Source: Tillandsia leiboldiana (Eukaryota > Streptophyta > Magnoliopsida > Poales > Bromeliaceae). From it: a stretch of DNA of 64,000 bases. Position 1 is the stretch's first letter. Every line of letters starts with the position of its first letter. Positions 12,901 to 24,482 of the stretch are shown piece after piece. The stretch spans positions 2,151,765 to 2,215,764 of the forward strand of contig CM055081.1 of NCBI GenBank assembly GCA_029204045.2, given 5' to 3'. The notes under the pieces were generated by a model. The model did not search any database, had not been told where the DNA came from, and worked only from the letters and a program-made list of their open reading frames with translations. The position numbers and the translations under genes are program-made.

Positions 12901-14655
12901 AATTTAATTTAAAATCTGAATCTTTATCTGAAAGTAAGTCCAATATTAGCTGGCAGTTCATCACTTTATGAATCTCTATTAAATCTTTGGATGTACCTTA
13001 GCCTTTAGTGAATTTTCATAGTGCATAGGCATGAATTCTGGATATATTACAACTTTGTCCTTGACATAACTTTTTTCATTCAGATAACTGATGCACTTAA
13101 CTTTTTTCATTCAGATAACTGATGCAATTGAGAGGGAGAAGGAGGTTTCAAAAACCATTCAAATCTACAATGTTGATCGTGCTGTTTGTGGCCGTGTAGC
13201 TGGTGTTATTGCCAAGAAGTATGGGGATACAGGTTTTGCAGGCCAGGTTAATTTAACGTATGTCTTTACTCTTCTGCATTGTTCTGACATGTGGATCATT
13301 TTCTATTTGCGGCATATATTTCGTCAATGAATTTTGTTTTCTACTATTTTCAGATTTACTGGGAGTGCTGGACAATCCTTTGCTTGCTTCCTTACACCTG
13401 GAATGCACATTCGGCTTGTGGGAGAAGCTAATGATTACGTGGGAAAGGTACTCAAATTGTTTTGTTTAGGTAAAACAATTTTAAGGCTATGCTCTAAGAG
13501 AGCTTTTCTCTTATAGGGTATGGCTGGTGGAGAGCTGGTAGTAGTTCCTGATGAGAACACTGGATTTCGTCCGGAGGATGCTACTATAGTTGGAAACACT
13601 TGTCTATATGGTGCGACTGGTGGTCAAGTCTTTGCGAGAGGCAAGGCAGGGGAACGATTTGCTGTTAGAAATTCTCTTGCCCAAGCTGTCGTGGAGGGTA
13701 CTGGTGACCATTGTTGCGAGTACATGACTGGTGGTTGTGTCGTGGTTCTCGGAAAGTTAGTACCTTTTCTTCCATTTATCGCTTCAGAGCATTCACATAT
13801 ATATTCTTGCAAAATCATCTATTAACGTCTACGCCTCTGTAAAATCTGAATTCTCATTATTTACCTATTGAAAGTGCTGTTTCCTTGAGAAATAGCGTAA
13901 TATTAAGGTAGAGGAATCAGTACAATGATTTTGTGAGACTTGGTTTAGTATTAGAAAGTATTTTAAAGAGAGGCATTTTTGTTGGCACGGTGATATATAT
14001 GTATAATATTTAGTGTTTGAAGGACGTGAAAATTCATATTTTGCAGGGATATGTGTAGTGAGATAATTTTGTAGGGGGTTTCATGTAAATTCATCTTTCT
14101 GTTATTATCAGTAACTGGTCTATTCACCAAATATTTTCATTTTCTGCACTTAAACAGAGTGGGCAGGAATGTTGCCGCGGGCATGACGGGTGGTCTAGCA
14201 TATATTCTTGATGAGGATGACAGTCTCATTCCAAAGGTTTGTCTCAGAACTCTCTCTTCAGTTCTGTCTGTGTTGCGTATGTCATCACTACGGGTGCGTT
14301 TGGAATGGGAATGGAACTGGGAATAAGGGGGATATCCCCCTTATTCTACCAAACGCACCTGGAATCATCTGGTATTGCTTATCCCAGTACAACTAGAATA
14401 AGCTGGTCCAACAAATTCTCCATATTATTTTAATATTTTATTCTTTACCATTTTACCCTCCTTCCCTCACTTTATCTCTTCCCAATAACAAAACTCTCTC
14501 CTCTCTCTCTCTCCTCTCCCCCCCCCCTCTTTCCCACCGCCCGAGAGCATTCATTGCTCCCTGCGCTCTCTCTTTCTTCTCCATTATCTCCTCTCCTTCT
14601 CTTCTCCATTAGAGAGGGAAGCAAGAACTCTCTCCTCTCTCTCTCTCTCCTCCCC

Positions 14656-14686
<31 letters not shown>

Positions 14687-16267
14687 GAGCCCGGCCCCCC
14701 GAGGCCTCCGGAGCTTGCGCTCCTCCGCTTTCTTCTTCCTCCGCCCCCCGAGCCCGGCCCCGCGAGCCCCCCGAGCTTGCGCTCCTCCGCTTTTTTAAAT
14801 ATTAATTTTAAAAAATTTATTATTTAAAATTAATATTATAAAATTTTAAATCTTAAAATTAAAATGTTGAAATTTTATATTTTAAATTTAAATTTTAATT
14901 TGAGAAAATAAAATGTTAAATTAAATATTATTTTTCAATAATATAATTTAATTATGATTATAATTTTATTTTTACTTTTTTAAACCATTAATCCATTAAT
15001 TTAAACGAGAAAAACGATTTTAGAAAATTTTTATCACATAATAAAGCTTGAGGGCAAAAATTTATAAATATTTAGGAAATATACGATTTTTGCAAATTTT
15101 AAAAAAATTTTATGTTAAAAATTTATTATTAAAAATTAATATTATAAAATTTTAAATCTTAAAATTAAAATGTTGAAATTTTATATTTTAAATTTTAATT
15201 TTAATTTGAGAAAATAAAATGTTAAATTAAATATTATTTTTAAATTTTTAAATAATATAATTTAATTATGATTATAATTTTATTTTTATTTTTTTAAACC
15301 ATTAATCCATTAATTAAAACGAACTAATTAGATTTTAACAACTTTTATCACATATTAACTCTTGAGGGCAAAAAGGTAATTTACCCAACTTATCCTCTTT
15401 ATTCCTCTTCTTTCTCATTATTAAACCAAACACAAAATCTCTTATCCCTGGAACCATCCCAAACGTTTTTTCGCTCTAGTTCCGTACTTTATACTTATCC
15501 CAGGTTTAGCTAATTCTACCTTAATCCGATTCCAAACGCACCCTAGGTGTCTGGGTAAATTTACCATTTCAGTTATGTTATTTCACCTGGCCCTTGTTGT
15601 TGTTGTTGTTGTTGTTGGATAAGATGCATCAACTGTGATGTCTGTGAACCATGATTGTAACTGGAACTAACTAGATTTGTGGTTTCTTTCCAGCTTTCTT
15701 GTCATTGTGGTATTTGGCTTCATTATTTAATGTTATATCTGCTTGTAAAGGTTCTCGGCAATCAGTTTAGAGATGGATTGTAATTGAATATGTATTATTG
15801 TAAAAGCAGCTTTCCAATATAAGCCAACTGTAGGCAAATTTGCTAGCTTCATCATCAGCCTTCCAAGCTGCTGCTTCTATTATATTCTTTTATTCCCTCA
15901 AAAGGGCCTATTCTTACCCATATCTTGTGACAGGTCAATAAGGAGATTGTTAAGATTCAGAGAGTGAATGCCCCAGCCGGACAGATGCAGCTGAAGAGCT
16001 TGATAGAAGCTTATGTTGTAAGTAAAGCTATCTTAGTACAAACCAGTACATCTAAATTCATGTGTTACTGCAATCTAATTCCTCTATGTTACTTTTGAAA
16101 AGGAAAAAACTGCGAGTGAAAAAGGCGCTGCTGTTTTAAGAGAATGGGAGGCTTATCTACCACTATTTTGGCAAATAGTGCCACCTAGCGAAGAAGACAC
16201 ACCAGAGGCTTGTGCTGAGTTCGAAAGAGTATTAGCAAAGAAAGGACTGACACTACAATCTGCTTAA
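3952..16267 (+). CDS. GLU: Ferredoxin-dependent glutamate synthase (Fd-GOGAT), C-terminal part
   Basis: Plastid enzyme that makes two glutamates from glutamine and 2-oxoglutarate using reduced ferredoxin. Visible exons: 3952-4109, 4807-4936, 6081-6139, 6257-6362, 6804-6900, 7756-7871, 7975-8172, 8265-8375, 9109-9348, 9509-9607, 10266-10361, 10449-10646, 10720-10794, 10917-11045, 11135-11233, 13115-13257, 13354-13447, 13517-13755, 14158-14236, 15934-16017, 16103-16267 (TAA). All junctions keep phase, giving 904 residues of a protein usually ~1,600 long. The FMN-binding synthase region includes ISGHDGGTGASP. The 3Fe-4S cysteines are in the C-x5-C-x4-C motif from CVMARICHTNNC (window residues 518, 524, 529). 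The glycine-rich GXGXG-type C-terminal domain follows. No NADPH-oxidoreductase extension follows the stop, which favours the ferredoxin form over NADH-GOGAT. The amidotransferase N-terminus lies upstream of the window. Confidence 0.96.
12075..12400 (+). mobile_element. Degenerate Ty1/copia Gag fragment in an Fd-GOGAT intron
   Basis: Translating across frames gives recognisable copia Gag pieces: TLTDEMQVEAVIQSLP, then EHMKV, then a histidine/glutamate-rich stretch and GAAKSIGQAYIAEAS-like residues followed by lysines. Stops and frameshifts break it and no LTRs are obvious nearby. It lies in the 1.9-kb intron 11234-13114, whose remaining sequence I do not recognise. Confidence 0.6.
13068..13129 (+). 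repeat. 31-bp tandem duplication of a 3' splice site
   Basis: The 31-bp unit that begins AACTTTTTTCATTCAGATAA occurs twice in a row (13068-13098 and 13099-13129). Each copy contains a pyrimidine tract, a CAG acceptor and the first bases of the exon (ATAACTGATGCA). Only the second acceptor (exon start 13115) keeps the Fd-GOGAT frame. Use of the first (start 13084) would add 31 nt and shift the frame. Confidence 0.9.
14292..15543. mobile_element. MITE-like DNA element with GGGTGCGTTTGGAAT ends
   Basis: Terminal inverted repeats of 15 identical bases, GGGTGCGTTTGGAAT, mark both ends, and GGGATAAG-like similarity continues inward. This terminus resembles PIF/Harbinger (Tourist-like) elements. 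CTA flanks both sides if one base is allowed to be ambiguous, so the target duplication is not firmly resolved. The interior is non-coding: CT-rich tracts, an exceptional run of roughly 35-40 C at about 14659, and two ~310-bp AT-rich direct repeats (about 14795-15000 and 15105-15320). It sits in the Fd-GOGAT intron 14237-15933. Confidence 0.75.
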
Positions 16268-17040
16268 TTTAAGCCTTTAAAAGCGAGACGACGAGGGTTA
16301 TACAAATAACTGCCCTGCTAAATTGGCTCTTTAAGGATCAGTTTTGGTGCTTGAATTTGCTGTAAATAGATATCTCTTTGAGTGTAGATGGAGATATTAA
16401 CTGCAATCAAGCACGAAGAACAGTCGTGGGCGACTCGCAAAGCTATGTTGGATGATATCTTTTGCAAAGGAAGCATCCTCATATTTCTGAATAAGTTGTT
16501 GCAGGCTATATAAATTGTGGGTCTACAGATTGTTTGTATCTTAATTTCCCTGTAAATTTTCAATTTATCCTAGTCATAAAGATGGTTAAACTCCAGTACG
16601 ATTTTGCATTGTATAGTGGTTGACCTTGTGTAATTATCTTAGCAATTGAATAAGTAAACACCAACTCTGTTTATTGGTTTTTTATTTTCATGTGCATGCC
16701 GTTTTTTTTTTTTTTTGGAGGTTCCTGTTTATTTCACTTGTAAACTTGGCTTGGCTTGATTTGTTGTTTTCTGTTTTATTAATAACTCAAATTGTTTGCA
16801 ATGAATGCTACAGCAGATCACGGATTGTGACCTATTGGTTTTGTTTCTTACAAATTTGTGTTGCACGTTACATAAATTGTTTTCTTTATTGCGTAAATTG
16901 GATATTGATGCTACGTTGTTTATCACCGTTGAGACTCAGTTCATTTTTTGTTTCGTAACTAGATCCAGTCAACAGAATTCCATTATGTAATATACTGGAT
17001 CTTCACCATTGAGACTAAGTTTATCCTTGGTTTTGAAATT

Positions 17041-17537
17041 AGACCTAACGTCCAGGTGGGTTGAGTCCGATCGAGATTCGTGAACGCTGTGTCTGTATGC
17101 TTTAAGTGAATTGGTTGCGTATTTCTAACAGCTCGAGCTTTTGGGATTAATGATTAGCGCCAACGATCCGACAAGTGGTATCAGAGCCAGTGGCACAGGT
17201 TTGATTCCCACACGGTGCAGGTATTGGGGGAGGGATTATGGGCTATTTATTTATGGGTTAAAATAGGTCCAACTTCCTGTCTCATGACAATAGATCCAGG
17301 AGACTAATAAGTTGAGTGGGGCTGCGGTCCACAATAGATCTAACGGCAAAATGCCCAATAATAAATCTAGCGTTCAGATGGGTTGAGTCTGGTCGAGATC
17401 CGTGGACGCTGTGTCTTTATACTTTAAGTGAATTGATTGCGTATTTCTAGCAGCCCGAGCTTTTGAGATTGAATTGGTTGCGTATTTCTAACAGCTCGAG
17501 TTTTTGAGATTAATGGCTAGCGCCAACGATCCGACAA
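17041..17537 (+). mobile_element. Small LTR-type fragment with primer-binding site (TRIM-like)
   Basis: Two direct repeats, about 17041-17175 and 17364-17537, share AACGCTGTGTCT, TGCGTATTTCTA and CGCCAACGATCCGACAAG. Directly after the first repeat is TGGTATCAGAGCCA (17176-17189), the usual primer-binding site complementary to initiator Met-tRNA. The second repeat has an extra internal duplication of about 30 bp. This suggests a short non-coding LTR element with worn ends. Clear TG/CA termini and a target duplication were not found. Confidence 0.5.
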
Positions 17538-17559
17538 GCGAAACCTTTTGTGTGTCTGA

Positions 17560-18040
17560 TATTTGGTTAAATTTAAATAATTGCTCCACCCGATATACCC
17601 ATCAAGTCGGATCCTCTCCATCAAATTGAGGAAATTCCAAGCGTGTGACACGAGGTTGCACCATCATAGGATTATCTATAGAAGGAACCAACGCTCATTT
17701 TACAGGAGTTGGGAATAAAAAATAATTTTTGTCGGAACTCGAGATGGATGTATCTTCAAATGGCGCATGTGGTCGCAAATCCATCTTCGTGCTCATAGTG
17801 ATGATCGGATTTTTAAGATAGTTAACAGAGTCACTAATGAGCTTTACTCTGATCTCCAATTTGTTGAGTCAAGCGTCGACCTTGGAAGATTGAGCATTCA
17901 TCTTCTATTATCTTACAAACTCCACATCCATCTTTTTCAAAAATAAATTTGTGCTTGAGTCAACACCATATAAGACTCTGATACCAAATAATATGATTCT
18001 ATCACTACTCGATAATGTAGATTAGATCAACCGAACAAAA
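17560..18040 (-). mobile_element. LTR retrotransposon leader/gag fragment (minus strand)
   Basis: On the minus strand, TTTGGTATCAGAGTCTTA (about 17970-17990) looks like a Met-tRNA primer-binding site. It is followed by a short degenerate leader that could run into gag. No intact frame remains. It lies between Fd-GOGAT and the phospholipase gene. Confidence 0.35.
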
Positions 18041-18598
18041 TAATCCGAATATGATTGTCTATAATCCTATTAAGATAATCCGAACCAAATACACCATAAA
18101 ATGATGGAGAGTATAATATTTACACCATCTTTTGCAATATATAAATAACAGTACTAAAAAATTATCAGCAAATTATAGCAAAGATAGCGGATAAGTTTAG
18201 TAAAAAAAATCAAAAATAGGAAGTTAGATATTATTTAATTTTTTTGAGACACGGAGCAAACTTACAGGAAAAGGTTTTGAAATAAAGCTAAATAAAAAGC
18301 TAAATAACGCGTATCCGATAAATTCTAGTTAATATAAGTCTAAAATTTTTCTCAGAATATTCGAGAATAATAATAGTATAAAACAAAACCGAACGTCTCG
18401 CTTCGCCGCGCTGGCACGTTCTATATCCCCCTCGGACGGCGGACTCCCAACCCAACCATCCTTCCACGCCCCGCTTCTCTTGTTCTTCTCTAACTCCTAT
18501 GTTTGATCTCAAAATCGAGCGATTCAGAAGCGAAATCGGTAAAAACCAGAAACGCTTTTCTTGATAGTGCAGTTGAGTTCCCCGAATCAGGATTCGAG

Positions 18599-20028
18599 AT
18601 GGGTGGCAAACCCTCGTGGTTTCCCCCCACTCTAAACCTGCACTTCCTCGAGTTACTCCCCTCACCTCGCAAGCTCCTCCCTCCCAACCCCCACCAACGA
18701 ACCCTAATTTCCGACTCCAACCCCACTCCCACTCCCAATCCCATCATTCCCCTCACTCCCCTCCCCCAATCCCAGCCCAGGAACGCGATCCTTGGCGAGT
18801 TCTTCGCCACCATGACGCGCTCCCTTCAATCCATCCTACCGCGGCGTCCTCCGCCGGTGCGCCGCCGCCGCGCCGACGCCGGCTGCGCGGTGCCCCTCTT
18901 CCGGCCTTACGTCGCAAAGGTGCCGTGGCACGGGGGCGCCCGGGCGTTCCTGTCGCAGCTGTTTCCCCGCTATGGGCACTACTGCGGGCCCAACTGGTCC
19001 AGCGGCAAGGACGGGGGGTCGATGCTCTGGGACAAGCGCCCGATCGACTGGCTCGACTTCTGCTGCTATTGCCACGATATCGGTTACGATACCTACGACC
19101 AGGCGAAGCTTCTCAAGGCCGACCTCGCGTTTCTTGAGTGCTTGGAGAAGCCCAGGTTGGCCACCATGGGTGATGCCTATGCTGGAGTCCTCTACAGAGC
19201 CATGTGTATTGCAGGTAAATGTTGTTAAAACTTCTGCTTCTGCTTTCAGCTGCTATTGTCTTATAGAGAGTCTGACAAGTAGAAAAGTGTCTGAGCACCA
19301 AAATGTTAGATGGGACTCAAAATTAGAATTGCTTCGATATTATGATTCAGATTCGCCGATGGCTTCGCGGTGCGACTAGAAATTTTGTGGATACGGATCC
19401 GATCCGCTAAGAAAAAAAAAAACCCTAATTTTTCCTTTTGTTCGCCCTAGTGAGATTGAGCGATTGTACGTTGTACGAAGCAGAACTTCTTTTGTATTCC
19501 CTCTTTTCTACATAGTGAAATCTCTTTTTTTTTGCCCGTGATTTTTTCCCTGCAAAGAGTTTCCACGTAAATCTGTGTGTTAATTTTCTGTCGTGCAATT
19601 TTGGTTTTACTTTTCTGTCGTGATCGCCAATTAATTTTGTTTAGTTTGTGCGCTCGTTGCTAACAAAAAAACCTCTTCTTTTGTTGCTATTAGATAAATT
19701 TTACTGTAGTGCTTCTGCTAAAGGCACTACCTAGACTGCAATATATACATAGCATTACAGCCCTACAGCAATGCCGATCAGGCTGCCCTTAGTTGATTTG
19801 CAGTCGACCAATTGTTTGTTAAAATGTCAAAGTGGGGCTAATGCTTTACTCTCCCTCTCTCCCTTTTGATGTGTGTTTACAGGATTGAGGACCATACTCA
19901 TACCTTACAGGACACATCTTGTGAAGCTGCAATCTGGGCCATCGTTTGTAGAGACGTTCGGCAATTTTATCAGTAAACTACAATTGCCAGGCAAGATAGA
20001 GACTGTGAACCAGAAAGAGAGACTTTGA
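18599..20028 (+). CDS. Phospholipase A2 family protein
   Basis: Two exons, 18599-19214 and 19883-20028 (TGA), give 253 residues. The first in-frame ATG is 18599; the open frame continues upstream to 18503 but without an ATG. The catalytic domain is in the second half. A calcium-loop-like YGHYCGPNWSSG spans residues ~125-136, and the active-site motif CCYCHD spans residues 155-160 with His159 and Asp160 present. This matches the CCxxHD signature of secretory-type PLA2, enzymes that release the sn-2 fatty acid of phospholipids. The N-terminal ~95 residues are proline- and arginine-rich and look low complexity. I see no clear signal peptide; a plastid or other transit peptide is possible. It is longer than classical plant sPLA2 (~120-150 aa) and resembles the larger plant PLA2-family proteins. 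A TATA-like CTATATCC lies at about 18420. Exon 1 is strongly GC-rich. Confidence 0.88.
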
Positions 20029-21293
20029 AAGAGATTACGCTGCTAGTGAGTCTGTTCTTTTGGTGGTTTCGGATTCTTGTGTGTCAAGAGAGCTTCTTCG
20101 CATCTTATGTCCATAGGTTTAGCTGTTGAGATGTGATTGCTTCGAGTTCTCACCAAACTGTATATATTTACTATACATGATTTATTTTGTCGTAGATCAT
20201 TCTGAATGCTAGAGCAGAGTTGTGCATATGTTAAATTTACTAGTCTACTTGTAAAGAAACTAGGAAATCGTGTTACCTATTGGTAACTTTCCGTGATTTA
20301 GTTGATATGGTTTGAGTAATGTCTTTAATTATTGTTTTTGTGATTAGTACGTTTTGCCTCTTGATTAAAGCTATAGATGGATCATTCTCTTTGCAAGTCC
20401 TATATGAGGTGTCCATGTTCATTGCTTTCCTATTTTCTTCTATCTTTTTATTCGATAGTTAAGTTTGAATTTTGATTTATAATTAGGGCATTAACCTTTA
20501 GTGAGATTATCATTTCTTATTTTCTGTAGTGCCTACTGTGAGATTTTCTTGTCTTATTTTCTGTAAAGACAGCTGGGTGACCCAACTAATGGAAAATTGA
20601 CAGACGCATATAGACAAGAAGCTACATAATTCTAGCACATTATTCTCTACAATTATATAGGAGTATAACTCATTTAGGTAAGCAAAGAGTTGGTGTGCCT
20701 TCTTGTGAGCAGTAACCAAGGAGAAGTTTAATTGTTGGAGGGATGTGGAAACAAGTTGTGATGGATGTGAATTTTCTGCAGTAAAAAGTATAAATGAATT
20801 GAATTACACATGCATTGTTTTGGTCATGGAAGCTAGAATATTAAACTTGAGCAATTGTTTCTTGTTACAATGCTGGGAAAGAGATCTTGCCTGCCTTGCA
20901 GAATATTTGTTCGTGCTATAGTCTATCATTTTTCTTTTCTTAAACAAATCCAATGAATGCCTATATGGTGGCATGCTAGCATAATATATAGTATTGTTCT
21001 TATTTATTTGATATGGAGTGATAGAGTTAGTAAATGGCTGACAAATGTCACGGACGCAACTAAGGTCTTAAAACCCTAGGACTTTATGTTATTTTGCTGT
21101 TGAAATTTACAACTTGAGAAGGTTATAATTTAGTACCCTTTCTTTTACATAGCTCCTTTAGGAATTTAGGTTGAGAAGAGTGGAGTATTATAGTCCTACT
21201 TTTGGCCTGTGACTCTTTGAAATCATTGGGATTCATTTGCTTCACCGTTAAAACCCTTTTATACAGTAATGATAACTACTTTAATCTTATTTT
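20029..21293. other. Intergenic DNA downstream of the PLA2 gene
   Basis: This stretch should contain the PLA2 3' untranslated region. I see no further coding exon, RNA gene or clear transposon until the integrase fragment at 21294. Confidence 0.6.
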
Positions 21294-21493
21294 CAACGTT
21301 TGGCGCAAGTCTACATCGACGAGGTGGTGAGGTTGCACGGGGTATCGGCATTGATTACTTCGGATAGAGACACGTGGTTTGTGTTAAACTTTTGGCAGAG
21401 TTTACAGCGGGCTTTGGGAACCAAACTGCACTTCAGCACGGCTTTTCACCCCCAGACCGGCGGACAATCAGAACGGGTGATCCAGATACTCGA
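21294..21493 (+). mobile_element. Ty3/gypsy integrase core fragment (Del/Tekay type)
   Basis: About 65 codons read as integrase core: an ITSDRD motif (usual catalytic Asp region), FWQSLQRALGTKL, STAFHPQT and GQSERVIQILE, typical of chromovirus (Del/Tekay-like) integrases. The homology stops abruptly at about 21493 and is followed by an unrelated CT-rich stretch, so the frame continuing to 21722 is chimeric. Upstream pol sequence is not present. Confidence 0.85.
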
Positions 21494-21718
21494 AGGGCCA
21501 ACGACGACTGCTTCCTCATCTTCTTCTTCCTCAGGGTTGTATTCCTCTTCCTTTTCTTCTCCATGTTCTCCTTCCCCTCTCTCTTCTTTACCCTCTCTCT
21601 CTTTCCTGTCCTATCATTCTTTTTCTTCTTCTTCTTTTTCTCCTACCTCTGCTGCTTCGTCGATGCCTCCTTCGCTGCCGCATCTCTCCTCAGCCTCTCC
21701 CGGCTCCGAACCGACCTC

Positions 21719-23961
21719 CTAAGTCGCTTCGATAGGCGGAACCTGGAGAATACCCGACTGAGGACTGAGCCCCACTATTGGGAATGACACGTCAAGTGCA
21801 ACTGGCGGAGAGGCGACAGAAAATCGGGGCCGAGGTGAAGCCTCGGTCGGTGCGGGCACAGGAAGACCTCCGCGGCTGAGTTTTGCCGGTCGCGGTGTGA
21901 GTACGGACAGTTCGGCTGGTCGCTTGGCCGAACGACGTTGCAACTGCAGAAAAGAAAAGAAATATAAGCCAATCGAACGACTGGGAAATGGGAGAAAGAA
22001 TAAAATACCTGGAGAGGTTCCTCAGGATGGGAGGCCTCGTTTGCAGGTAGAACAGATGACTGATCTACCATCGGCTCCAGGATAGCCGATGTCCCCTGCA
22101 CGACCGTCGGCTCCACAATAGCCGACGTCCCCTGACCCGAGCTTCTAACAATCGGCTCATCTCCAACCGAACGCGAAGCAGCCGGAGTATACCTGGTATA
22201 GCACCTAACCAGACGAGAGCCACGGACTAGTCGCCTGGTCGGACGAGGTGGCTGAAAACCATGAATAGGTTAGTCGAGCTTAAGGCTATGTAAACCCAGG
22301 ACATAGGAAACGAAAGATATCGGAGGAGCCTGAAGAAGAGTTATACTCTCCGCAAGGACTGGTCCGGAAGCCGAGGTGGAGGGCCCGGCTGAAAATGAAA
22401 AGTCTGGTAAGAGGGTATCAAGAAAATTTAGAAAAAGAATAACGGTCATACCTTCGGGTTTAGCCAGAGGGTCGAAATTGAACCGGCCGACCATCTTGTC
22501 AAAAGCGATGCCAAACAACGCATCGCATGTGTCCCTCCACGACTGCCAGAGAAGTTCATCAAAAAGGCCTCCAAAAACCGTTTTAAACGACACGGGGATG
22601 AAGTGTCGTTTTACGCAGTTCCCGACAGCAGTGATCTGATCGACCTCAGCTACCTCCTTGGTTTGAGGACGACCACGGGGGGAGTTGTCGGTAAAGTAAG
22701 AGGCCGGAGCGGGGAGTGCTTGGATTAGCCCAAACTGACGGGCTGTGAAGTGAGGCGAGTAGACCTCGGTGCTTGGTACTAGCTTGGATCGGATTTTGAG
22801 GCCGAGGTGCAGGCCTCGGGGAGCAAGAAAAGAGTACCATACCGCGGTATGCTCGACGAGTTTTGTCGACTCCGCCCGGTTACAGATGTACTCAAACCTT
22901 TCCTGAAACCAGGAAGGCCGGTTACTTAGGGTGGCGAAAGGCGCCCAACGGCCCGACGACCGTTCTTCCTCGGTGTAGAACATCCGAAAGTAGTATGGGA
23001 AGTCAAGGGTGTTACCCGAGGAGAAGGGTGCGGGACAGACGAAAGATCGGCCGAAAAAGACAAAAGGCTGAGGAGAAAGAAGCGAAGGAAAGTAGAACTG
23101 GAGACACGGTTGCGTAAACCACAAAACGCCACACCCCGAGCCGATCACCAGATGATTATCGTCGCGAGGAGCCGGCTTTATCGCCTCGAGTATCTCTCGA
23201 TACAAGAAGTCGAGCAAGTAAGGGCTGAATGCGAGCTTTTGGCCATTGGCCAGTGCCACGATTATCGGCAAGAAATCCCAGTTCATCTTCTGTGACAGGG
23301 TGCAGAATAGGCTGTAGCACAGCCAGTACCAAAGAAAGGCGCCATGTTCATCCCTGGACACCGGCTCAGCCCCATGACCGGTGAAGAGCTTTGCGAACCT
23401 CCCGTAGGAAAGGTCCGTCTTCGAATTCAGGCTGGGAGCAAAGGCATCCATGCCATCGGCTGAGAAGGCCAAAGAAAGAATAGCACCATGGGGACGAAGG
23501 CCGATGATGGCTGCCACGTCCATCAGCGTCGGGGTAAACGACCGCGAACGAAAGAAAAAGGTGTTGGAACGCGGTGACCAGAAGCACAAGGCCATCGCCA
23601 GAAGCAGTAGGTCGGCTTGGTAAGTGCTTTAGGAGAGTTGGATGGCATCAAAAACATCGATATCTTTCCAAAGGTCCTCGTAGGTGGCCTGGACCTGGTC
23701 AAGCCATCGCACATAAAAACCGGAGGCAGTGGGCTAGGTACGAAGGCTCCTCCCGAAAGTCTTATCAGAGGCCCAGGTACCGAGATAAATCTTGTCTGCC
23801 AGCAACGGAATGCCGACGGTGGTAAACGAAAAGGTTTCCTCAGAAGGATGCACCACAAATGAGGGCCCATGGATAAAGTGCAATGGATTCTCCGCTAATT
23901 GACGAAGGAGCCGAAAATCAATGGCGGAGTCAGACGGTAGCGGAGCAGCATAAGAGGCCAT
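21719..23961 (-). pseudogene. Plant mobile domain (PMD) gene, frameshifted, antisense inside an LTR element
   Basis: Start ATG at 23961 (MASYAAPLPSDSAIDF). The first frame runs to 23734. The link region 23600-23733 is shifted twice (near YEDLWKDIDVFD and after KALTKP). A 441-residue open frame, 22270-23595, then carries the PMD core: FWSPRSNTFFF and TLMDVAAIIGLRPHGA. This PMD (aminotransferase-like) family is found in plant transposons and in some host genes; its biochemical role is unclear. Downstream, 21944-22008 looks like a genuine intron (GT, pyrimidine tract, TGCAG) that joins ...EEPLQ to LQRRSAKRP in frame, and a shorter possible intron lies at 22252-22295. A TTTAAATAT box lies ~80 bp upstream of the ATG. 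The frameshifts suggest a decayed gene; a sequencing error cannot be excluded. Confidence 0.75.
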
Positions 23962-24482
23962 GGGGCAAGAGAGAGTTTGGCAAGTGGCGAAGGAGATGAT
24001 ACAAAGGAGAGAAAATGCGGTAAGGGAGCACCGGAGTAAGGGATATTTAAACTTCGAAAGACGACGTACTCCCCAAGAATGGCAAAAAGGAATGAAGGGT
24101 TTTGAGCCGATGAAATAGAAACCACCGTCCTTCAAAAATCGGCAACATTTATGGCAAAACGATCTACGAACAGACGTGAACCGTCGGATAGATTGGTGAC
24201 AATAGATCAGCGCAAACGACGAGCAGTTGGGAAGATCAAGGTGTGAAACCTTAATGAAGAAGCGACTGAGGCACGATCGGAGAAGATTTGATCAAATGGC
24301 ATGGAGAGAAGATTTGCCGTTGAGATCAAATATCTCGGTCAAAGAGCCAGGGGAATGGGAGGATCACATTATGACAAAGTATGAAAGGAATGATCAAAGA
24401 CCCCGAAGCCCGCGCCGGTCATTATGCAAAACTTCGACAATCGTCCGAACGGCACATCAGACGATTACTGAGGGAGCATTAT

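Noticed and set aside
13084..13114. Upstream acceptor as the main Fd-GOGAT splice site
   Set aside because: It adds 31 nt and breaks the reading frame; the downstream copy restores conserved sequence.
13334..13516. Frames crossing Fd-GOGAT introns
   Set aside because: They read through GT-AG introns; the spliced frame carries the conserved protein.
3952..16267. NADH-dependent glutamate synthase
   Set aside because: The protein ends soon after the glycine-rich domain with no C-terminal NAD(P)H oxidoreductase part, and the C-terminal PPSEED...EACAEFE ending fits the ferredoxin type.
18503..18598. Longer N-terminus for the PLA2 protein
   Set aside because: The extension starts at TTG, not ATG; the first in-frame ATG is 18599.
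22270..23595. 441-residue open frame as an independent host gene
   Set aside because: It is only the central part of a frameshifted PMD gene, lies antisense next to an LTR, and its N-terminal part is in other frames, so it is reported as an element-borne pseudogene.
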